Positions 1 to 10,381 of a DNA stretch of 64,000 nucleotides are shown here, piece by piece. The stretch comes from Streptomyces sp. NBC_00443. GTDB lineage: Bacteria > Actinomycetota > Actinomycetes > Streptomycetales > Streptomycetaceae. Under the pieces are notes generated by a model, which ran no database searches, had not been told where the DNA came from, and saw only the letters and a program-made list of their open reading frames with translations. Numbering within the stretch: the first letter of the stretch is position 1; the number at the start of each line of letters is the position of its first letter. The stretch lies in assembly GCF_036014175.1 (NCBI RefSeq), contig NZ_CP107917.1:9300001-9364000 (forward strand). Reading direction: 5' to 3'. The position numbers and the translations under genes are program-made.

Positions 1-2679
1 GTGTGAGGTGAAGGTCTCGACCGACAGCTCGGCCACGTGGCTGCCACGTTCGGAGACGACGTGCAGGCCGCTCTCCGCCGGGAGCATCTCGCGCAGCTCG
101 ATCCGGTCGTCCGGCGACTTGACCAGCGCCTCGAAGGCGGTGAGCGAGAGCGGGCTGTCGAAGTCGAGGTACTGCGGCTTGGCGCCCGCCCCGCCCCGGG
201 GGCCGCTGGAGACGGTGGCGAAGACGCGGGCGGGCAGACCGTGAACGCGGCGCCAGCGACGCCAGGCCAGGAACGCCTCGTCGTCCGGCGTGCCGGCCGG
301 CCGGCCGGGCAGCGCCGCGGCGGTCGTGGACCAGCCGCGCCGGGCGAGCACGAGGTTGCCGTGCCGCACACGGGGCCGGCGGGTGACGCCCTCGTGCGCC
401 GGGCCGTGCGGGACACCGGCCCAGACGTCGAGCGGGGCCATCGAGGTGGGCGACAGAAGAAGCAGTGTGCGCGGGGTCTCGGGGAGGGCGAGCGGCACCA
501 GATAGCCGAGGTACACCGGGATCACCTCACGGCCGAGCCGCTCGGAGCGCAGCAGCAGCCGGTCCTCGTCCTCGTCGTGTTCGAGGCGGAGGTCCTCCAG
601 GTGGATACGGCGGTCCTCGGGGACGCTGCTCGACTCGCCGGGGCAGACGATCTGGTACTCGGTCAGGCGTCCGTGCAGGTTGAGGTTGGTCGTCACCGGC
701 CCGCCGGTCAGCTCGGCGAGCACGGCTCCGGGCGGTGTCAGCCGGGTGGCCTGCTCCCGGAGCGGTTCGGAGAGGCCGGGGCCGGCCGGCTCGTCCCAGA
801 CGTGCGTGAACCGGCTGAACGGGAACGACAGTCCGCCGTAGGAGCGATTGAGCACCATCAGCGGCTCACCGCCCTCCGTGGTGAGCTGGAGGTGGTGGCT
901 CTGGGGGGTGAACGGGGCCCGCAGGCCGTCCAGTTCGGCCGCCACCTCGTCGAGGTGCGCGTCGTCCAGCACGACGTCCGTCTCCCCGGTGTGCCCGGCC
1001 CACAGTGCGCGCATCCGGTCGATGAACGTCCGGCGGGCCCGGTCCAGGGACTTGATCTCCGCCAGCCCGAGCCAGTTCTCCTCAGGCACGTACTCGCCCC
1101 GCGCGTCGAACGGGGACCGCTTGGCGGTGAAGGAGAGGTACTGGTCGAAGAAGTCCTCGTGGAAGTCGTGCACGAGACCGAGCAGGTCGTCGCAGCGGCC
1201 GCCCTTGCCGTAGCGGGCCAGGAAGAACCCCTTGAACGTCACCCGCTGAGGGAGCGTCAGGTCGAAGGCCGGCAGGATCCGCTCCACCGAGCGCAGCGCG
1301 CCGCCGTCCGTGCCGGTCCAGGCGCCCAGCCCGCAGGACACGTCATCGCCGGCGTCGGCGTCCTCGTAGAGCAGGGTCTGCGGCAGGGACGGCTCCTCGA
1401 CGCCCAGCAGCTTCTGGGCCCCGCCCAGAGCGGCGCGCAGCCCGCGCAGCAGCCGCGCCCGTCCGGCCGTGTCCCCGTGCGGGTAGGCGTCGATCAGTTC
1501 GGCCGCGGGATCCAGCTCTCCGGCAAGGTCATGAGCCCACGGCCGGTCCAGTGCCCGCAGCGCGTCCTGGAAGGAGCGCAGCGGGTCGGCGGTGTGCACG
1601 TCGGTGTCCAGGCACGGGACACGGATCATGCCGAGCTGGAGCAGCGCCGACACGTACGTCTCGCTCAGCGAGGCGTCGGCGTCGTACTCGGCGCACAGCC
1701 ACTCGACCACCTCGCCGTAGCGCAGGTCCCGTTCGCTCAGCAGGGCGATGAGCCGGTCGAGCGTACCGCTGCGGCGCAGGAAGAACAGCCGGTCCTTGAC
1801 CGCGTCGAAGGTGACCGCCGCGTCGTCGTCGCCGGTCGTGACCCAGCGCCGCACGTACCGCACCCGCTGATCGTCGCTGCCCCACCCGGACGCGAGCCGC
1901 ACCGGCAGGTCGGCGCGCAGCGCGGGAGAGGCGAGGATCTGCTCCGCGCACCGCGCAAGGACCACGACGTTCAGCCGCACCCGCCCCCGCCACTCGGCGC
2001 GCAGCGCAATCGACGGGTCGTCGCCGTCGCCGAACGTGCCTAGGGCGATACCCGTGAACGTGCTGAACGGGCTGGTTTTGCAGGCCGTCCGGTACAGGTA
2101 GGACAGCACCGAACGCTCGATCTTCCGCAGCCGCTTGTCCGGCCGTTCACCCACGCCGAGCCGCACATACGACTCCAGCCGGCCTTCGAGCGTCGGGGAC
2201 GCGAGCAACAGCCCGTGCCGCAGCCGGCCCTCGTCGAGCAGCGCCCGCAACACGCCCCGTGTCCCGGCGAGTTCGTCGCCCAGCAGTGTGGCCCCCCGGC
2301 GGTGCAGCACGTCGAGCGCCCGCCTCCCCTCCAGCCACTGCCCGGTCCGCTCGGCCACGGCCGGGTCCAGCGCCTCGATGAAGTCGAGTGCGGGCAAGTC
2401 GCCCTTCGGTAGACGGTTGTTGAAGATGTCCCGACGCAGCGCCAGCAGATGCCGGCGGCGGCCATCCTCGGGGAAGAACCGGTCGGCGGCCGGGACGAGC
2501 GCGTGCAGTACGTCGCTCAGCTCCCGGCCCCGCTCCAGCAGCTCCTCCTCGGCGGCCAGCACCTCGTCGGCCCAGCGGACGGTGTCGGGGCAGCGCAGGG
2601 CACGGACGGACTCGACGGGCAGTCCGGCGACCCGCAGAAGGAAGCGGTGTCCGGGCTGCCAGCTGGTTCTCGGTGTCAC
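1..2679 (-). CDS. Thiopeptide-type LanB dehydratase (glutamylation protein), 3' end cut by window edge
   Basis: Open frame of 893 codons with no stop before the left edge. It probably transfers glutamate from glutamyl-tRNA to Ser/Thr of a RiPP precursor, the first half of dehydroalanine formation. The LanB N-domain signature KTSPFSTFTGIALG lies near residue 200. Near the visible end the motifs RVRHGNLVLARR, GLPARVF, KPQYLDFDSPLSL and EMLP match the C-terminal part of split thiopeptide enzymes (TbtB type), so only a few residues should be missing. No SpaB_C elimination domain is seen, so a separate elimination protein is expected just beyond the edge. The GTG start at 2679 follows the dehydrogenase stop by 12 nt with GGGGGCC as the nearest purine-rich stretch. 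It is the last visible gene of the minus-strand operon. Function is inferred from family; full-length fused LanB is less likely. Confidence 0.88.
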   Translation of the reverse strand, partial: MTPRTSWQPGHRFLLRVAGLPVESVRALRCPDTVRWADEVLAAEEELLERGRELSDVLHALVPAADRFFPEDGRRRHLLALRRDIFNNRLPKGDLPALDFIEALDPAVAERTGQWLEGRRALDVLHRRGATLLGDELAGTRGVLRALLDEGRLRHGLLLASPTLEGRLESYVRLGVGERPDKRLRKIERSVLSYLYRTACKTSPFSTFTGIALGTFGDGDDPSIALRAEWRGRVRLNVVVLARCAEQILASPALRADLPVRLASGWGSDDQRVRYVRRWVTTGDDDAAVTFDAVKDRLFFLRRSGTLDRLIALLSERDLRYGEVVEWLCAEYDADASLSETYVSALLQLGMIRVPCLDTDVHTADPLRSFQDALRALDRPWAHDLAGELDPAAELIDAYPHGDTAGRARLLRGLRAALGGAQKLLGVEEPSLPQTLLYEDADAGDDVSCGLGAWTGTDGGALRSVERILPAFDLTLPQRVTFKGFFLARYGKGGRCDDLLGLVHDFHEDFFDQYLSFTAKRSPFDARGEYVPEENWLGLAEIKSLDRARRTFIDRMRALWAGHTGETDVVLDDAHLDEVAAELDGLRAPFTPQSHHLQLTTEGGEPLMVLNRSYGGLSFPFSRFTHVWDEPAGPGLSEPLREQATRLTPPGAVLAELTGGPVTTNLNLHGRLTEYQIVCPGESSSVPEDRRIHLEDLRLEHDEDEDRLLLRSERLGREVIPVYLGYLVPLALPETPRTLLLLSPTSMAPLDVWAGVPHGPAHEGVTRRPRVRHGNLVLARRGWSTTAAALPGRPAGTPDDEAFLAWRRWRRVHGLPARVFATVSSGPRGGAGAKPQYLDFDSPLSLTAFEALVKSPDDRIELREMLPAESGLHVVSERGSHVAELSVETFTSH

Positions 2680-2691
2680 GGCGGCCCCCTG

Positions 2692-4275
2692 TCAGACGAT
2701 CTCGGAGCGGAAGTCGGCAGGACACGGACGCTCGTTGCCGAGCAGCATGATCAGCAGCGGCGCCTCGCCGGAGTCCGTCAGCCCCAGCTCTTCGATGTAC
2801 GAGATGGTGTCGAAACCGAGCGCCACACCGGCGCCCAGCCCGAGCGCCGCCGAGGCGGTGTAGAAGCTCTGCGCGATCGCCCCGACGGTGGCGTTGACCA
2901 GCCGGTAGCCCCGGTCGCCGACCGCGTCCAGCACCGCCGTCGTACGCACGGTCGGCACGATGACGGCGCCGGACTGTTCGAGGTTGTAGTTGGACAGGAA
3001 GTAGTTGCGCTGCAGGAACGAGCCCGGCGCGCCGGGCGCCATCAGGTGCAGGGTGTGCGTGTCGGGCTCGTAGGCGTAGGCGCCCGGCGCGACGTCGTCG
3101 ACATGGTTGACGAACGCGTACAGCCGGGCCAGACGCGGGGTGCCGGCCGGTTCCGCGTCGCTGTCGAGCCGCGTCCCCGCGCAGGCCGCGAGTGTGGCGG
3201 CCAACTGAGTGGCCGTCACCGGGACCGTTGCGTCGAAGCGGCCGAAGCTGCTGCGCCGGGAGCGCAGGGCCGTACGGACGCTGACGTCCGGGAACTCGGC
3301 GGGCGGAAGGGCGATCGGGTCGGCGGTCGTGACCGGCGGGGCCGGCGCGCTGGAGCGGAGCGCCTCCGGCCCGGGCCGGACGGTGGCGTGCTCGGCGGTG
3401 GCGCGGTGGATCCGGCGCAGGGTCTCGAAGTCGAGGACGGTCCGGGACCGCTCCTGGTCACGCCGACGGACGGCCGCGCCCGGCGCCCCCGCCGACGTGC
3501 CCTCCGCCTCGGTACCGTCCCACAGCAGCGGAACGACTGCGAACAGCCCTTCCTCCTCCTCGCCCAGCCCCAGCAGCCGGGCCAGTCCCGCTTCGTCGAA
3601 CCACAGCGCGGGGGCCACCCTCAGCCCGCGGGCCCGCGCCCAGACGCGCCAGGTCTGGAGCAGCGCGCCCACGTCCATGCTCACGGCGTGGAAGGAGAAG
3701 CTGTTGTATTTGAACGCGTTCTGCCAGTACTTGACGCCGAGCACCAGGAACTGGTCCGTCGCGGCCCCGTACGCCCCGAGCGCCGCGGCCACCTCCCCGC
3801 TCACGTCCCCGGCAAGCAGCCGCTGCATGGCGTGGCGCGGCGGTGAGTAGTAGTGCACGCCGGGCGTGAGCGGCCCCGACGGGCCGGAGATCCAGTAGAT
3901 GCTCACCGGGTAGAGACCGCCGCCCGAGGCGGTGCCCCGGGACCAGTTGGCCTGCGTGTAGTGCGGGAGGGCACCGAGGTCGGTGTTGGCCTGGACGCCG
4001 AGACGGCGACCGGTCAGGCCGTAGGAGTCCAGCAGCATGCCGGAGAGCAGGGGCAGCGAGAAACGCCCCGCGTCCGGCATGTCGTCGGCCAGGAGGCCGG
4101 CCGTGACCGTGGCGTCGGCGGGGTAGGGCGCGTCGTGCAGCGGGAACGACTCGGCTCCCGGGTAGTACTTCTCCTTGCGCGGACGGTCCGCCCAGTCGGG
4201 CACGAAGTCGGCCGGCTCCATCGGGATCCGGCCCCGGTGCATGATGGCCGTCGCGTATTCATGGGCGTAGTCCAT
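2692..4275 (-). CDS. SagB/ThcOx-type azoline dehydrogenase
   Basis: Protein of 527 aa. Members of this FMN nitroreductase-fold family oxidise thiazoline/oxazoline rings in RiPP precursors to thiazole/oxazole. Two nitroreductase-like halves are visible: one around residues 90-270 (SGGGLYPVSIYW, then YWQNAFKYNSFSFHAVSMDVG) and one around 340-520 (VRTALRSRRSSFGRF, LGFDTISYIEELGL near the end). The doubled architecture is typical of thiopeptide dehydrogenases (TbtE type). I chose the ATG at 4275 because GAGGAGAG precedes it; an in-frame upstream extension to 4380 would overlap the YcaO gene. It sits between the YcaO cyclodehydratase and LanB, the usual ring-forming order. No frameshift is seen in this gene. 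Confidence 0.87.
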   Translation of the reverse strand: MDYAHEYATAIMHRGRIPMEPADFVPDWADRPRKEKYYPGAESFPLHDAPYPADATVTAGLLADDMPDAGRFSLPLLSGMLLDSYGLTGRRLGVQANTDLGALPHYTQANWSRGTASGGGLYPVSIYWISGPSGPLTPGVHYYSPPRHAMQRLLAGDVSGEVAAALGAYGAATDQFLVLGVKYWQNAFKYNSFSFHAVSMDVGALLQTWRVWARARGLRVAPALWFDEAGLARLLGLGEEEEGLFAVVPLLWDGTEAEGTSAGAPGAAVRRRDQERSRTVLDFETLRRIHRATAEHATVRPGPEALRSSAPAPPVTTADPIALPPAEFPDVSVRTALRSRRSSFGRFDATVPVTATQLAATLAACAGTRLDSDAEPAGTPRLARLYAFVNHVDDVAPGAYAYEPDTHTLHLMAPGAPGSFLQRNYFLSNYNLEQSGAVIVPTVRTTAVLDAVGDRGYRLVNATVGAIAQSFYTASAALGLGAGVALGFDTISYIEELGLTDSGEAPLLIMLLGNERPCPADFRSEIV

Positions 4276-4309
4276 GGGACTCTCCTCTGAATGAAGGGAT
4301 CGCGGGTCG

Positions 4310-6219
4310 TCAGGGGAAGGGATGCGGAGCCGGATTGAGGTCGGCGGCCTCCAGGTCCCGGTCGCGCAGGCGCGCCTCACGCAGAGCCGTACGCAGCCGC
4401 GGCATACCGAGAGCCCGCTGGCGCGACCAGCCGAAGTCGATCGGGAGCAGGCCGGGTACGAGGACGCTGAACGTGTGCAGTCCCAGCCGTCGTTGTTCGG
4501 GCAGCGTCTGGTCCACGACCACGACGTCGAACCCGGCGCCGGTCACGGCGGACACACACCGTTCCAGGTCGTCCCGCAGATCAGGCGAGACGGGTGCTCC
4601 GGTCGCGTCCGGCCAGGCCAGATCGGAGACCGCGAGCTGTTTCGTGGCCGCCGGGCCGCGCAGCAGGAAGTCGGCGTGCACGCCCATCTCGGGGATGCCG
4701 TAGACGAGCGGATGGTCGTGCAGATCGGTCACCTGTGCAAAGTCTCCGGCCATGGCGCGCAGTCGGGCCTCGTCGCGCTCGGTCCGTCCTTGGAGGTTCA
4801 CCGCGTCGGTGGCGATCTCGCACAGTGCCGCGTCCAGTGCGGACTCCGGGTCCAGACCGGCACCCGCTCCGAAGCACATCCGGCCCGGACCGCCGTCGAC
4901 GCGTTCGGCGACGGCAGTGACGACGGGGATCGGGAACGTGACGCGGGTGTCGAAGAAGCGGGCCCGGTAGCCGTACATGGCGAGCCGGTCGACCATGTTC
5001 CGGGTGGCGGGGCGGGTGCTGGTCGCCGGGTCGATCTCGGGCAGGGGCTGGCGCCCGTACCAGGTGAGCAGGAAGGCGTCCCGCTCGACGACCTCCATCA
5101 GCCCGAAGTAGACGGCCTCTTCGGCACAGCCGCCCGAGGCACAGCCGTTGGAGCTCTCCTGCACGAACCGGTTCTCCAGCCCCGGCGCGTGATAGTACGT
5201 CAGGATCTCCGGCACCAGCCGGGGCACGCGGTCCCGCAGCGACCAGCCCCATACCCAGGGGATCTCCCGATCGGGAGAGAAGGGCACGACGTGTGGGTTG
5301 TCGCGGTGGAAGGCCTCGGAGTACAGGCCCACTTCGCGCGGATCCACGGCGTCGGCACCGAACTCTGCCGGCGTCCCCGTCACCCGGGTCCGCTTGCCGC
5401 GCGCCCGCATGCCGGCGTACCGCTCCAGCCCTTCAAGAACGCCGATCCGCGCGCTGGCCCCGTAGGACGCCGCGTGCCCGCCCCAGAACGTCTCCCGCAG
5501 GTACTCCCCGGAGCGCATCGAGAAGCACCCGATGGTCGCCGACGTCGACGTGGACGACACGTCCTGTACGAGGGACGGGCCGAGCGCTCCGCACACCGGG
5601 TTGGCGAAGGCCGCGATGTCGATGCCGTAGGCCTCGACCGGGCGCAGCCGGAAGGACCCGGGCGCGTGCTTGGGCGCGGAGCCGAGGCAGAGGACGGCAC
5701 CCTCGGGCGTGTCGGCGACCGGCCGGGAACCCGTCGGGCACTGCGGGTCCGGCACACGCGGATAGCCACGCACCGACAACGACTCCAGATCCAGCACCCG
5801 TACGTCCGGGAACGGCTCGTGCGCCGGGGCCGCATACGCCTGTGCCACGATCACGGCGAGCGCGTCGGCCGCGAACGGGACGGCGTAGGGCCACACCCCG
5901 ACTCGTGGGTGGGACCGCCGAGTTCCAGTGCGTCACGCAGCGGCACGGAACGCACCGCCTGCCAGCGCCGGCCCAGACACCGCGGACAGGGCGAGTCGCC
6001 CATGGGGCCGACGATCGCGTGCCGCGCGTAGAGGTGCACCGGCACCGGTCCCGGCTCGTGCGCGCCGTACTCCTCGGCGAAAGCGTCGTCGAACCCCAAC
6101 GCGCGCACCGACACATCGATGTGGCCCTGCCCCTGTCGGTCGAGGGCCGCCCGCAGCAAGCCGGTCATGAGACGGACGGCACTCGGCACGCGGACCGGAG
6201 CCGTCGTCTCAACCGACAC
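4310..6219 (-). CDS. YcaO cyclodehydratase of the RiPP cluster, broken by a -1 frameshift at about 5895
   Basis: YcaO proteins use ATP to cyclise Cys/Ser/Thr of the precursor to azolines. The gene reads in two frames. An N-terminal part (6219-5851) carries HLYARHAIVGPMGD and a CPRC pair. The catalytic part (5896-4310, 528 aa) carries GVLEGLERYAG (the E-x2-ER ATP/Mg signature) and ends in the family's proline-rich PHPFP terminus. The frames join if one G is added to the GGGG run at about 5895-5898, giving a product near 636 aa, a normal size. The start GTG at 6219 has GGAGG six bases upstream and overlaps the end of the preceding gene. As written, the second part could start at GTG 5896, but no good ribosome site precedes it. 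A sequencing contraction is more likely than a real split. Confidence 0.85.
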
Positions 6220-8394
6220 GCCGGGCCTCCGACGTAAGTAGTACGCGCACGACGTGGATGCCGGCGCGTTCGAGGTCCGCGGAGCCGGTCGGTACGACGA
6301 GTGCGTCACGGGCCTGTTCGCCGAGCCGGCGCAGTACGTCAGCCCAGGATGTGCCGGCGTCCGGGTTGGCGCTCACCGTGCCGATCACCGTCAGGGCACG
6401 CGGGTCGAGATCGCTGAGCACCGGATCCCCGAACGACGTGTCGTCGGCCGGCCCCTGCTGCTCGAGCTGAACCTGACCCAGCAGGTCACGTAGCGCCGCC
6501 ACGGCCGCGGCCCGGTACGACAGCTCGGCCCCGACCGACCAGAGGGCGCCGGTCCGGGCGAGGACGACCGACACGCCGGACCGCTCCCGTTCACCGAGGT
6601 CGAGCAGCTCGGCCTCGACACCGAGGTTGACGGCGGAGCGCATCAGGAAGGTGAGTTCGGGACCGGCGTCGGCGGGCACGGCCACGCCGGGCACGGCGGC
6701 ACCTCGGACGGTCCGCCGGAGCGCGTCGTACGCGAGCGCCGACAGCATGCCCTGCGCGGCGGCGTCGGCCACGCTCGCACCGGCCCACATCCCGGCGCTC
6801 GTCGCCTCGAAGAGCCGCTCCGGTTTGCCGGCACCGAACGGGCGCACGGCCTCGCCCGGCACCAGGAACCGCTCCTTCGTGAGCAGCGAGGCCGCCGCGT
6901 CCCACTCCCGTACGTCCGCCTCCGTGCCCACGAGGCCGGTGGCGGTGGCCAGCTCGGCCGGGGCGAGGCGCACCGCGGGTGCCGGGGCGGTGGTGCGGGC
7001 GTGCGGGACGACGTGCTCGGCGTACGTCTCGGCGGCGCGGTGCAGGGCGCGCAGGCGGGCGCCGGCCACGTGGTGGACGTCGGCGGCGGCGATCCGCCGG
7101 GGGCGGCCGTGCCCCACGCCGAGTTCGACCACGCTCAGCTTCAGCGGGGTCTGGGTGATGTCCTCGTCGTCGTAGCGGCGGAAGACACCGGCGTGCGGCC
7201 GCAGCAGCACCGAGCGGCGGTTCAGCTCCGCCACCAGCTCGTCCGCCTCGCGGGCGGTGTCGACGGTGGGCAGCGCGAGAGCGTCGTCGGTGTCCCCGGT
7301 CGCCAGATCCACCTCGGGCACCTCGGCGAGCGTGTCGTCGGCGCAGAACGGGCAGCGCGGGTGCGGGAGCAGGGGCTCCGAGGCGACATCGAGCGACTCC
7401 GTGTCCTGCACGATCAGCTGCCCGGCCGTCTCGGCCGGCAGGGCACCGGTCGCCGACTTGAAGACCTCGAACCCGAGCAGGTTGCCGAGCATCGCGGACA
7501 GCGGACCGCCTGGAAGCGGTGTGGTGGCCGGCAGGCCCAGCGCGAGCGCACTCCACACGTCGGCGGCTGGAGCGGAGGCCCCGTTGGTGCCGAGACGCAG
7601 CACCGCACACGCCCAACACCCTGTTGTCTGAGCTGACATGGCCGGTCCGGCGACCGATTGCCGCCCGAAGGACCAGACCGGCAGGAGCGTGCGGCCCGCG
7701 GGCACACCGGTCCGCAGCAGTGCAAGAATCACCCCGGCGCGTCCGGTGCGCCGGTCACGACGACGACGTCGTACCCGTCGAGGCTGTCCCAGGTCACCGG
7801 CCCGTCCGCGAGGTCGCGGACCTCGACCGGGCAGCCGTCGGCAGCGGCGGTCGCGGCCTCCTGCGCGATCACCTCCCGGTCGAGGGCGGGCAAGACGCCG
7901 ACGGCCGCTCCGCCGTTGCGGATCAGGCTCAGCGCACACCAGCGGGCCACCAGGTCGGTGCCCACGACGGCCACGCGCGTGTCACGGAACCGCTGGAAGC
8001 GCCGGGCCGCGTCGTCGGTGTAGTGGTCGACATAGGCGATCTGCGCCTCGAATCGGCGGGCCACGTCGGCGGACGGCTCCGGCTCGGCGGACACGCCCGC
8101 CGCGGGTCTGGACGGGACGTCACGCGCGAAGCCTCGCTCGTACAGCGTGCCGACAAGCTCGCCGACCATGGCGCGCTGCCGGTCGCCGAACCCCTCGCAG
8201 ATCTCGGCGACCGTGTGCTCGCCGTTGAAGTGGGGCACGAGAAGCGTGGCGAACCGGTACGCCGACTTGGCCGTCAGCCGGAAGCCGCCGTCGGCGTTGT
8301 GGAAGAGGACACCGTCGGGGGTCTCGGTGAACAGGACGTCACGGCGGATCCGGGGGCGGGTCGCGGCTACGGCGTCGTACCGTGCGGAAAGCAT
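6209..8394 (-). CDS. RRE/E1-like (ocin-ThiF type) partner of the cyclodehydratase, broken by a -1 frameshift at about 7731
   Basis: This family binds the precursor leader through an N-terminal RiPP recognition element and delivers it to YcaO. Part one (8394-7729, 221 aa) has a winged-helix RRE-like region (residues 15-95) and an E1-like Rossmann stretch RVAVVGTDLVARWCALSL. Part two (7732-6209, 507 aa) continues exactly where family members do (TLLPVWSFGRQSVAGPAMS). It supplies the zinc CxxC pairs CWACAVLRL and HPRCPFC. The frames meet at CCGGGGTGA; one extra G restores a single protein of about 728 aa. As written, TGA overlaps GTG (GTGA), so translational coupling of two half-proteins is formally possible. 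Start ATG at 8394 has GAGGTGA upstream. The nucleotide-binding glycine motif is degenerate, as is common in this non-adenylating group. Confidence 0.82.
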
Positions 8395-8464
8395 GCGGAT
8401 GTCACCTCGGGTCGGAGGGGCGGTGGGGGCGGGGGACCGGGTGGTGCGGGGTAACGGGAAGCGG

Positions 8465-10381
8465 TCAGCCGGGAGTTCGGGCGGGCGCGGCAAGCTGACG
8501 CGCGTAGATCCTGAGCAGTTCGTGGATGCGGTACGGCTTGGGCGGGCCCTCCTCGACGAACCCGGCGTCCGCGAGCTGTTCGAGCACCTCGTCGGGCGGC
8601 GGCGCATCCGGGTTCCCGGCGCCCTCGAACTGCGCGGCGAGCAGCAGGAAGGCCTCACGCAGATCCGGATCGAGCCGCCGCAGAGAGGCTTCGAAGACTT
8701 GGGGTACGGACATCAGCGGCTCGTCGGCGAGGGAGAGCCGTGCGGGCAGGTCCTTGGCCAGCCAGCTCACGCAGTCGGCGATGCCGAGACCGGGCCGGGT
8801 CAGCAGACGGGCGGCGGCGATCCGCAGGCTGAGGGGGAAGTGCCCGCAGATACGAGCGAGTTCGTGCGCGGCGTCCGGTTCCTGACCGACCCGCTCGGCA
8901 CCCAGGGTGGCGACCAGGAGGTCGTAGGACTCCTGCTCGCCGAGCGTATCGAGGCGATGCACGACGCCGCCGTGCGTGGCGACCAAGCCCGCGAGCCCGC
9001 GTCTGCTGGTCACGACGGCGGCACCTTCGGCGGGGGAGGGGAGCAGGGGCCGTATCCGCCCGGCGCTCGACACGTCGTCGAGGATGAGCAGCCGACGCCC
9101 CGGTCGGCTCGGGGAGGGAAGCCGCCCCAGGGCCTCCGCCGTACTGAGCGCGCTGCCGTCAGGGTCGGACATGGCCAGGGTGAAGCAGCCGCCGGGAAAG
9201 GCGTCCTGCACCAGGTGGGCCGCCTGCAGCGCGAGAGCGGTCTTGCCGATGCCGGGGGCTCCGGAGATCACCACCAGGCCGGTCTGCGGATGATCGGCGG
9301 TCAACGCGCGTTGAATCGCGGCAAGTTGGGTGGCGCGTCCGGTGAAGCAAGGGACGGGGGCGAGGGAGGGGACGGTGGGGGCGGGGGTGGTGACGGCGAG
9401 GCTGAGAGTGGTGTCTGTGGCTCGGGCGTACGTCGGGTCGTGCGCCGCGTCTTGTGCCTGGTCGTGAGCCGTGGGGGAGGCAGGCGGAAGGGCCGCGACA
9501 GCCGGTGCCTGTTCCTGTGCCGGAATCTGGTCCGGCGCCGGACTCGGCAGATCGGCCATGGCGACCCCGGCCGGCAGTGCGGCCGGTCGCGAGGATGCCC
9601 GTGCCCCGATCGCGGGGAGGACTTTGGGGCCCGGGGCGGTATCCAGCTCCTCGCCACGGAGGATGGCCATCTCCAGCCGCTGGAGAGGACCGCCCGGATC
9701 GATGCCGAACTCCTCCTTCAGCCGCTCCTTGACGGCCCGGATCTCCACAAGGGCTTCTGTCTGGCGGCCGGTTCTGTACAGCGCCTCGATCAACTGCTCA
9801 GCGAACCGTTCCCGCTCCGGGTGGCGTCGGGCCGCGTCCCACACATCGGTCAGGACCTCGCGACATCGCCCGCGCGCCAGTTCGATGTCGCACAGCCGCT
9901 CCAGTGCCCTGAGCCGTTCCTCCGACAGCCGCGGCGCCTCGTCGCGGTGCAGCATGTGTGAGGAGACGTTGGCGAGTACGGGGCCCTGCCACAGGGCGAG
10001 GGCCTCGCGCAGTACGTACGACTCCGTCTCGGCGTCGCGGGCGGAGTCGGCCGACTGGACCAGGCTGCGGAAGCGGACGAGGTCGAGGGTCTCGCGGTCC
10101 ATCCGCATCCGGTAACCGCCCGGTACGGCCTCGATGGTGTCGTTGGCTATCCCGTACTTCGTGAAGATCCTGCGCAACCGCAGGACGCAGCTCTGCAGGG
10201 CTGCCCTGGCCGTGGCTGGGGGCTCGGTGTCCCAGACGGCGCGCAACAGATAGTCGGTCGAGACCACCGCGCCGGAGTGGATGAGCAGGGCGGCCAGGAG
10301 ATTCGTGGGCTTGGACGGCTGCAGGACGGCGGCGTGCTCACCGTCGGTGATGCTCAGGAGCCCTAACAGCTGGAACCGCAT
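8465..10381 (-). CDS. AfsR/SARP-family transcriptional activator with NB-ARC ATPase domain
   Basis: Protein of 638 aa, likely the pathway-specific activator of the RiPP operon that begins 70 bp downstream. Domains in order: OmpR-type winged-helix DNA-binding domain (1-95, LRAVWDTEPPATARAALQS), bacterial transcriptional activation domain (about 97-245, GRQTEALVEIRAVKERLKEE), a Pro/Ala-rich linker (250-340), and an NB-ARC/AAA region with Walker A GAPGIGKTALA near residue 377 and Walker B RRLLILDDV near 432. It lacks the TPR domain of full-length AfsR. Codon 6 is TTA (CAG CTG TTA GGG), the rare leucine codon read by the bldA tRNA, so translation may depend on development. ATG 10381 is the natural start for the MRFQLLG N-terminus of the family. 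Confidence 0.9.
   Translation of the reverse strand: MRFQLLGLLSITDGEHAAVLQPSKPTNLLAALLIHSGAVVSTDYLLRAVWDTEPPATARAALQSCVLRLRRIFTKYGIANDTIEAVPGGYRMRMDRETLDLVRFRSLVQSADSARDAETESYVLREALALWQGPVLANVSSHMLHRDEAPRLSEERLRALERLCDIELARGRCREVLTDVWDAARRHPERERFAEQLIEALYRTGRQTEALVEIRAVKERLKEEFGIDPGGPLQRLEMAILRGEELDTAPGPKVLPAIGARASSRPAALPAGVAMADLPSPAPDQIPAQEQAPAVAALPPASPTAHDQAQDAAHDPTYARATDTTLSLAVTTPAPTVPSLAPVPCFTGRATQLAAIQRALTADHPQTGLVVISGAPGIGKTALALQAAHLVQDAFPGGCFTLAMSDPDGSALSTAEALGRLPSPSRPGRRLLILDDVSSAGRIRPLLPSPAEGAAVVTSRRGLAGLVATHGGVVHRLDTLGEQESYDLLVATLGAERVGQEPDAAHELARICGHFPLSLRIAAARLLTRPGLGIADCVSWLAKDLPARLSLADEPLMSVPQVFEASLRRLDPDLREAFLLLAAQFEGAGNPDAPPPDEVLEQLADAGFVEEGPPKPYRIHELLRIYARQLAAPARTPG

Noticed and set aside
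37..2043. Plus-strand open frame of 668 codons
   Set aside because: It is antisense to the LanB gene; its product is a repetitive Arg/Gly/Val/Gln-rich sequence with no family motifs, whereas the minus strand gives clear LanB signatures.
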